From Lingula anatina (lineage: Eukaryota > Brachiopoda > Lingulata > Lingulida > Lingulidae), in the NCBI RefSeq assembly GCF_001039355.2, contig NW_019773558.1, forward strand, positions 1 through 22,775: a stretch of 22,775 nt of DNA, written 5' to 3'. The position numbers and the translations under genes were made by a program. The notes below the pieces were generated by a model. It had not been told where the DNA came from and searched no databases. It saw only the letters and a program-made list of their open reading frames with translations. This document shows positions 18,785-22,775 of the stretch, in pieces (the stretch's first letter is position 1; each line of letters opens with the position of its first letter).

Positions 18785-19060
18785 GCTTCTTATATGGCGC
18801 CTTACATGCTACCTCAAGGCGCCTTACAATAATGGATAATTTAACTAAAATCATTAAAATGACTCCAATATTTTAATCTAAAACACTCATTGGAAACCAT
18901 TTAAAATTAACACTACTAAAAACTCAATCGTATTGAGATATATTAAAAAATCTAAAAGCAATAGACAGATTTAAAAATGTAGGTCTTTAGAAGGGATTTA
19001 AAACTGTCAAAGTCTTCTGCTGTTTTAATAAAATGTGGTAAGGTATTCCACACTTTGGGG
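18741..19060 (-). mobile_element. 5'-truncated non-LTR retrotransposon (L2/CR1-like LINE)
   Basis: On the minus strand 19059-18952 encodes PKVWNTLPHFIKTAEDF, DSFKSLLKTYIFKSVYCF and a stop, the typical extreme C-terminus of L2/CR1-type LINE reverse-transcriptase ORFs (xWNxLPxxIRxAxxxxxFKxxLKTYLF pattern). A roughly 120-bp 3' UTR follows, then the paired taaggcgccttgag and taaggcgccatataag motifs common in LINE 3' ends, then an ATT tail. Flanking gggtgt (18735-18740) and gggtgg (19058-19063) are a likely target duplication in repeat unit U2. Only the last ~35 codons survive, so it is a dead-on-arrival copy; its frame is intact, so it may be fairly young. Confidence 0.85.
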
Positions 19061-19217
19061 TGGTATCTTGTTTAGGGAAGAAGATTTTTTCAAAGGGGGG
19101 CGGGGTTTCATCCTATCGCGTTTAATCCTTACACATTCAAAAGACGTAAGTAACGTATACACATAGTCATTCTATATGCTTTGAACGAATAGATACTGAG
19201 TTGATTTTTTTTCAAAT

Positions 19218-19367
19218 CAGAGGCGGATCACGATATGTTTCCTGACAGTCTTCCAAATTATCTTTGTTGAACGAATACCCATTCTTGTCTGTCATCCGAC
19301 AGAAAAAAAATTAGATACCCGTCTATGTAAAATTGAAGACCCAGAAGACGACTTCAATCCGCCCCTG
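19218..19367. mobile_element. 150-bp hAT-like MITE
   Basis: Left end CAGAGGCGGATCACG, right end (complement) CAGGGGCGGATTGAAG; CAGGGGCGGA-type ends are frequent in hAT elements. A CAAAT direct repeat flanks it (19213-19217 and 19368-19372). hAT duplications are normally 8 bp, so the superfamily is inferred from the ends only. It lies in the part of U2 that U1 lacks. Confidence 0.5.
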
Positions 19368-19677
19368 CAAATTGTCACGGTCTGGATTAACTGACGTTTT
19401 TGACTCTCGTCCTTTATGACGTGCACGTGGTAGGTGAAATAGTACCTATGCCTGATATTGGTTTACTAGTAAATCTTACAGTTTAACCTATAAATAGAAC
19501 GCGTTTTCTTCCACACTAAAGAACTGATTCAATTGCATGATTTGGTCTTTGACCCAGCTATTGTCCGCTCGCGCTTTATTTCCACAGAACTGCTCTGCCT
19601 CTTTATTTCAATTTGAAGTGAAGATTAAGTTTCGTCACTTACGTCAAACATTAGTTTATTGGTATCAACGTCATTAA

Positions 19678-19711
19678 TACAAATAAATAAATAAATAAAT
19701 AAATAAATAAA
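19678..19711. repeat. AAAT microsatellite
   Basis: About eight AAAT units at the 3' side of repeat unit U2. Confidence 0.95.
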
Positions 19712-19759
19712 CTGCGTGGCATTCCCTGTGAAGGCTGACAGCATCCTTACCCGGTATCC

Positions 19760-20110
19760 ATGTTGATCCCTTCATTCATCAGTCTGAGGCAGTGCGTGAT
19801 AATGTCGGGTGTATTAAAATACCGCCACAAAAATCTCAGTGTGTTTATTAAAGGTACATTCCACAACGGTGATATTGAAAGCTTTAAAACGCTCTCGGTC
19901 TCTTCTACACTTCATCATATCAATTTTTTTCGCAAATTAAAAAGAGAGATGTGTACAGATCGGCTTATATTTGAAGGTCTTAAACAGATATCCCAGCCTC
20001 AGGTATTTTCTTCAACACGGCTCTGGTATGTTCGCCAAAACTGCGAGGTTCGCTTAATAAATTGTTGGTGTATTTTAAAGTCGTCCTCTTTTGTGTTTTA
20101 TTTCTTTTGA
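19760..20110 (+). CDS. Unrecognised 116-aa open frame, doubtful
   Basis: Begins MLIPSFISLRQCVIMSG and ends in a hydrophobic SSSFVFYFF. It lies 264 bp downstream of the TATA-like site of repeat unit U2. No domain, signal peptide or homologue recognised, and composition is compatible with chance. It overlaps no other feature. A spliced exon cannot be excluded. Confidence 0.12.
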   Translation: MLIPSFISLRQCVIMSGVLKYRHKNLSVFIKGTFHNGDIESFKTLSVSSTLHHINFFRKLKREMCTDRLIFEGLKQISQPQVFSSTRLWYVRQNCEVRLINCWCILKSSSFVFYFF

Positions 20111-20129
20111 TCGCAAAAAAATATTTATA

Positions 20130-20280
20130 AAAGTGGGGCATCAAACATCCGAAGCATGCACTAAAGACAATGTAGGGAATATGCCACCCAAAAGGAATGG
20201 GTTAAAAATGTAGTGGTGGTTCACGTTACAGAGACACATGATACTCAGTGGTATGTAGTTTAGGGTAGGGGCTTTTTTAA
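20130..20280. repeat. Repeat unit U3 (partial)
   Basis: gcatcaaacatccgaagcatgc, gtagggaatatgccaccc, then gagacacatgatactcagtggtatgtagtttaggg line up with U2 18628-18740 and with U1 18222 onward. It has neither the LTR nor the LINE, and shows the uninterrupted sequence at both insertion points. Similarity fades after about 20275. Confidence 0.65.
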
Positions 20281-22775
20281 AATATTTTTATTTGTTTTGA
20301 ATTTCTTGAGGGAACATGGTGATTATAAAAAAGCGGAGGAAAATGTTTTTCGGGAGGACAAACAAAGACGTGAGACGCACGATTATGCAGAAATGGTCAT
20401 GACCAAGTTGTCTTCATTTATTCTAAATTCAACTTCGCTATAGTTGCTTTTAAACGAAACTGATAAATTAAAGTCATATATTACGATTGATTTAAAAAGT
20501 CGACTGCAAAACATAATGATGGATTTCGAGTACAATTCAATTTTCTTACTACGGTCTGATCAAGACGACGATCTGAGCTGATCACAACGCATCCAACGCA
20601 CGCGCCTAGGCTAAAGCATTCTTGTTATGACGGCGGCGATTTGCAGTTTCAAACGTATATGAACCGTCTCTTTCTTTTTTGTACATATACAAGGGTGCCA
20701 ATACTCTAATCTCTCTCTACTGATCAAGCGCTCGCCTATTTTTCTAGCATCTTTTATGTGATCCAAGAACTGCAATATTGTCTTATTATTCTATATTATC
20801 AGTCGAAATGTTTTCATTTATAGTAGATCCACATATTTGATCTACCTGTTGACTGTTTCGTCTGTTCACTCTGACAGACTTGGTTACAACAAAATTACCT
20901 GGTCAGGTAAAGGTGAACAGATAATTACCTCAATCTTGATGATAAATTGTTGTCCAGACCCCAGGGTGGGTTTGAGAATATGAATGTCCTGAAAATTAAT
21001 TACTTAACTATTAAAGAACGAAAATAGAACCAAATACTGTACAATCATGCATCAAGTTCAAATATGACGAATACCGTCGTTGCGTCTATATCACATTAAT
21101 TTCCTTTTTCCTTCTAGCCCTGTCACACCCTTCCTGTCAAACAAAATCGGCAATAAATGAAGTGGAATGAGTCATGAAGAAGAAGAAACAGGATCAACTG
21201 AAGCAATAGCGCTGGGGGCAGGCTTTCTTTTGACTATTTTCGACCTAATCCTGTATGAAAAAAAAGACATATGTACACTACATGTATACGACTTAAGTTA
21301 TTAATTGGAATAATTCTAATGACTATGACGAGAATGAAATAAACTTTTCACGAGATGGCCCCAACGCTAGAATTTTCTACATATATTATACGTATGCACG
21401 TAACAGACTGAATACAGGTATGAGCATTTTTCAAGGGATTAAGTCCCACAAAAGAATGTACAGTGGATTCGTTGTCATCTCCTACAGACAGTACACTCAA
21501 AATAATATGTGAACCAAGTAACCAAATGTCTTGGTTTTCTTCCTTTTTCTTTTCCAAAATGTGCCTATGAAATAAACGCACTTGTTGAACTTAAACACAA
21601 TAAAACACAATAAAATCGGCGGAATCTGGGCATAAGAAAGCTCAGCACCTGTGCTATATTCCATGGGAAATGAACTCAATGCTTGGGAGTAAACCCAGTC
21701 GATTTTTCTATTTTGGACCGAACGCCCTGTATAACCCGTCAGCGACTGTATTCGCTCTGGGTAAAAGGGCATTACGATATTATTATACCACGGGGTGGGC
21801 GAGAAAACCAGCCTTTGAAAAAAATTACACAGGGTGTCCAAGATTCGGTGCTTTGGTTCCTGATTATAGCGGTCAGGTCTTATACAGTGTTCTAATTCTT
21901 TTTTTTTATAAATGTCTTCCTGTGACTAACAGAATCAACAAGAGGAAGTCGTTATTTTCTATTGTTCTAGATCTTATAAAAATGCAGCTATCCTGTCCTA
22001 TCCATATCGGACTCGTTGGGCTTCGATTCTTGTTGGTTCTTAAAACGCCGTCCCTTTTAGCAAGGCTGCTGGTTTATCGTATTTTCCTCGAAGTTGGAAA
22101 AGTCAAAAGCACTAACATGGTAGTCAAAGTGAGTATTTGTGTATTTGTTTTTATAAATTGTTCAGTTTAAAATAATGGAGATATCAAGACAGGTTACTGT
22201 GAATGCTCCAATAGCCCAGCAAGTAAAGCCCTGCATAAATACAGAATACTTGTGATCGGCGGCGTTATCTTAAAATTTTTGAAATGCACATGTTGTTCCC
22301 TTGAAAATCTTTTACTTAACGAATTTTCTAGGGTAAACGTTATTTTTGGGACAATTAAGTCCTTACCCAAAATTTAAATGATTTTCTTTCAAATTCTGCC
22401 ATCACTTCGAGCTCAGTTTTCACACTGACTCCCGTACCCCGCGGCAATTTAAAACTGGCATGGCGAGTCACAAGCGACGATGTTCGTCAGAAGTCGTCGG
22501 AGTAAATTTGAATAATTTTTGCGTCATTAATTCATGACATATAAATCTGTAAAGATATGATCAAAAAGTATTGCTCTCCCTCAAACAAGGCGTATTTCAA
22601 ATAACTCTCTATATTAATCACGAACAGTTTAACAAATATTTTGACTTTTAAATCAAGAAGTGGTTTATGTTATGTTACTTGACGTTGAATGAGTGTTTGT
22701 CACTTTATGTAGGCGGGAAATATGACTTTAAGTATTGAAATAAGATCAAATAAGTTTATTAAGTTGTATTTGATA
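20281..22775. other. Non-coding or unrecognised 3' part of the window
   Basis: AT-rich DNA with no recognised gene, RNA or repeat. The longest open frame, 21670-22170 plus (166 aa, starting MNSMLGSKPSRFFYFG), has a hydrophobic C-terminal half but no recognisable domain. An opposing frame of 114 aa covers part of it, so coding status is doubtful. Confidence 0.4.

Larger units (their letters stand above)
18630..19650. repeat. Repeat unit U2 (carries a LINE and a MITE)
   Basis: Starts with catcaaacatccgaggcacgc, shared with U3 (20136), then follows U1. It is interrupted at gggt|atc by the LINE 18741-19060. It also has an extra segment of about 260 bp around 19155-19415 that includes the hAT-like MITE. 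The TATA-like tataaata is at 19489-19496, matching 18391-18398 in U1. Confidence 0.75.

Noticed and set aside
18648-18876. Two open frames with poly-isoleucine tracts
   Set aside because: They are translations of the AAT microsatellite tail of the LINE.
20014-20026. 13-nt match (aacacggctctgg) to ODC exon 3
   Set aside because: The flanking bases show no similarity; a 13-nt match is expected by chance at this scale.
21497-22170. Opposed 114-aa and 166-aa open frames as genes
   Set aside because: Neither has a recognisable domain, they overlap in opposite directions, and no splice or promoter pattern favours one.
1-22775. CRISPR arrays, tRNA or rRNA genes, prokaryotic operons
   Set aside because: No regularly spaced repeats, no tRNA arms or rRNA-like conserved blocks seen, and gene structure is plainly spliced.

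Overview
The window is nuclear DNA of an animal, most likely a marine invertebrate. It has spliced genes with GT-AG introns, AT-rich non-coding DNA, TG, TA, AAT and AAAT microsatellites, and many small transposon remnants. The species cannot be fixed from the sequence; a mollusc or another non-vertebrate bilaterian is a guess.

The only genes I can support firmly are two tandem, same-strand paralogues of the ornithine decarboxylase (ODC) / antizyme-inhibitor family. These are group IV, fold-III PLP decarboxylases. Gene A (coding 2675-9424, 416 aa) and gene B (coding 12314-16257, 418 aa) share five coding exons, identical intron phases (0,2,0,0) and exon sizes of 114, 473, 328, 105/111 and 231 nt. 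Each probably also has a spliced 5' leader. Both keep the PLP Schiff-base lysine and the glycine-rich PLP loop. Both have lost the catalytic cysteine (C360 of mammalian ODC becomes Leu), the phosphate-binding R277 (Thr) and S200 (Asp or Gly), and Y323 (His). They differ from each other at the two substrate-carboxylate positions (A has Asp/Asp, B has Glu/Asn). Neither has the C-terminal degradation tail of vertebrate ODC. They are therefore either decarboxylases of changed specificity or non-catalytic regulators like antizyme inhibitors.

Layout. 1-2600: intergenic DNA and the probable leader intron of gene A, holding a TA-flanked MITE-like element (36-293), a TG microsatellite, a possible element with 12-bp inverted ends (1042-1959) and a 22-bp palindrome. 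2617-9424: gene A; its 742-bp intron 1 carries a 127-bp foldback element and its 2.9-kb intron 2 a broken, unrecognised open stretch. 9425-12256: the spacer, with a degenerate third copy of ODC exon 3 (10371-10528), a TA microsatellite, a 340-bp MITE with perfect 17-bp ends (11358-11697) and the probable leader intron of gene B. 12257-16257: gene B, with a poly(A) signal at 16664. 16258-22775: no supported gene. This last part holds three copies of a diverged repeat unit (from about 17940, 18630 and 20130), into which a solo LTR (17973-18221), a 5'-truncated LINE (18741-19060, minus strand) and a hAT-like MITE (19218-19367) have inserted. One ankyrin-like stretch lies near 17400 on the minus strand.

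A 186-bp block of exon 3 is identical between A and B although the rest of the genes has diverged, which points to recent gene conversion.
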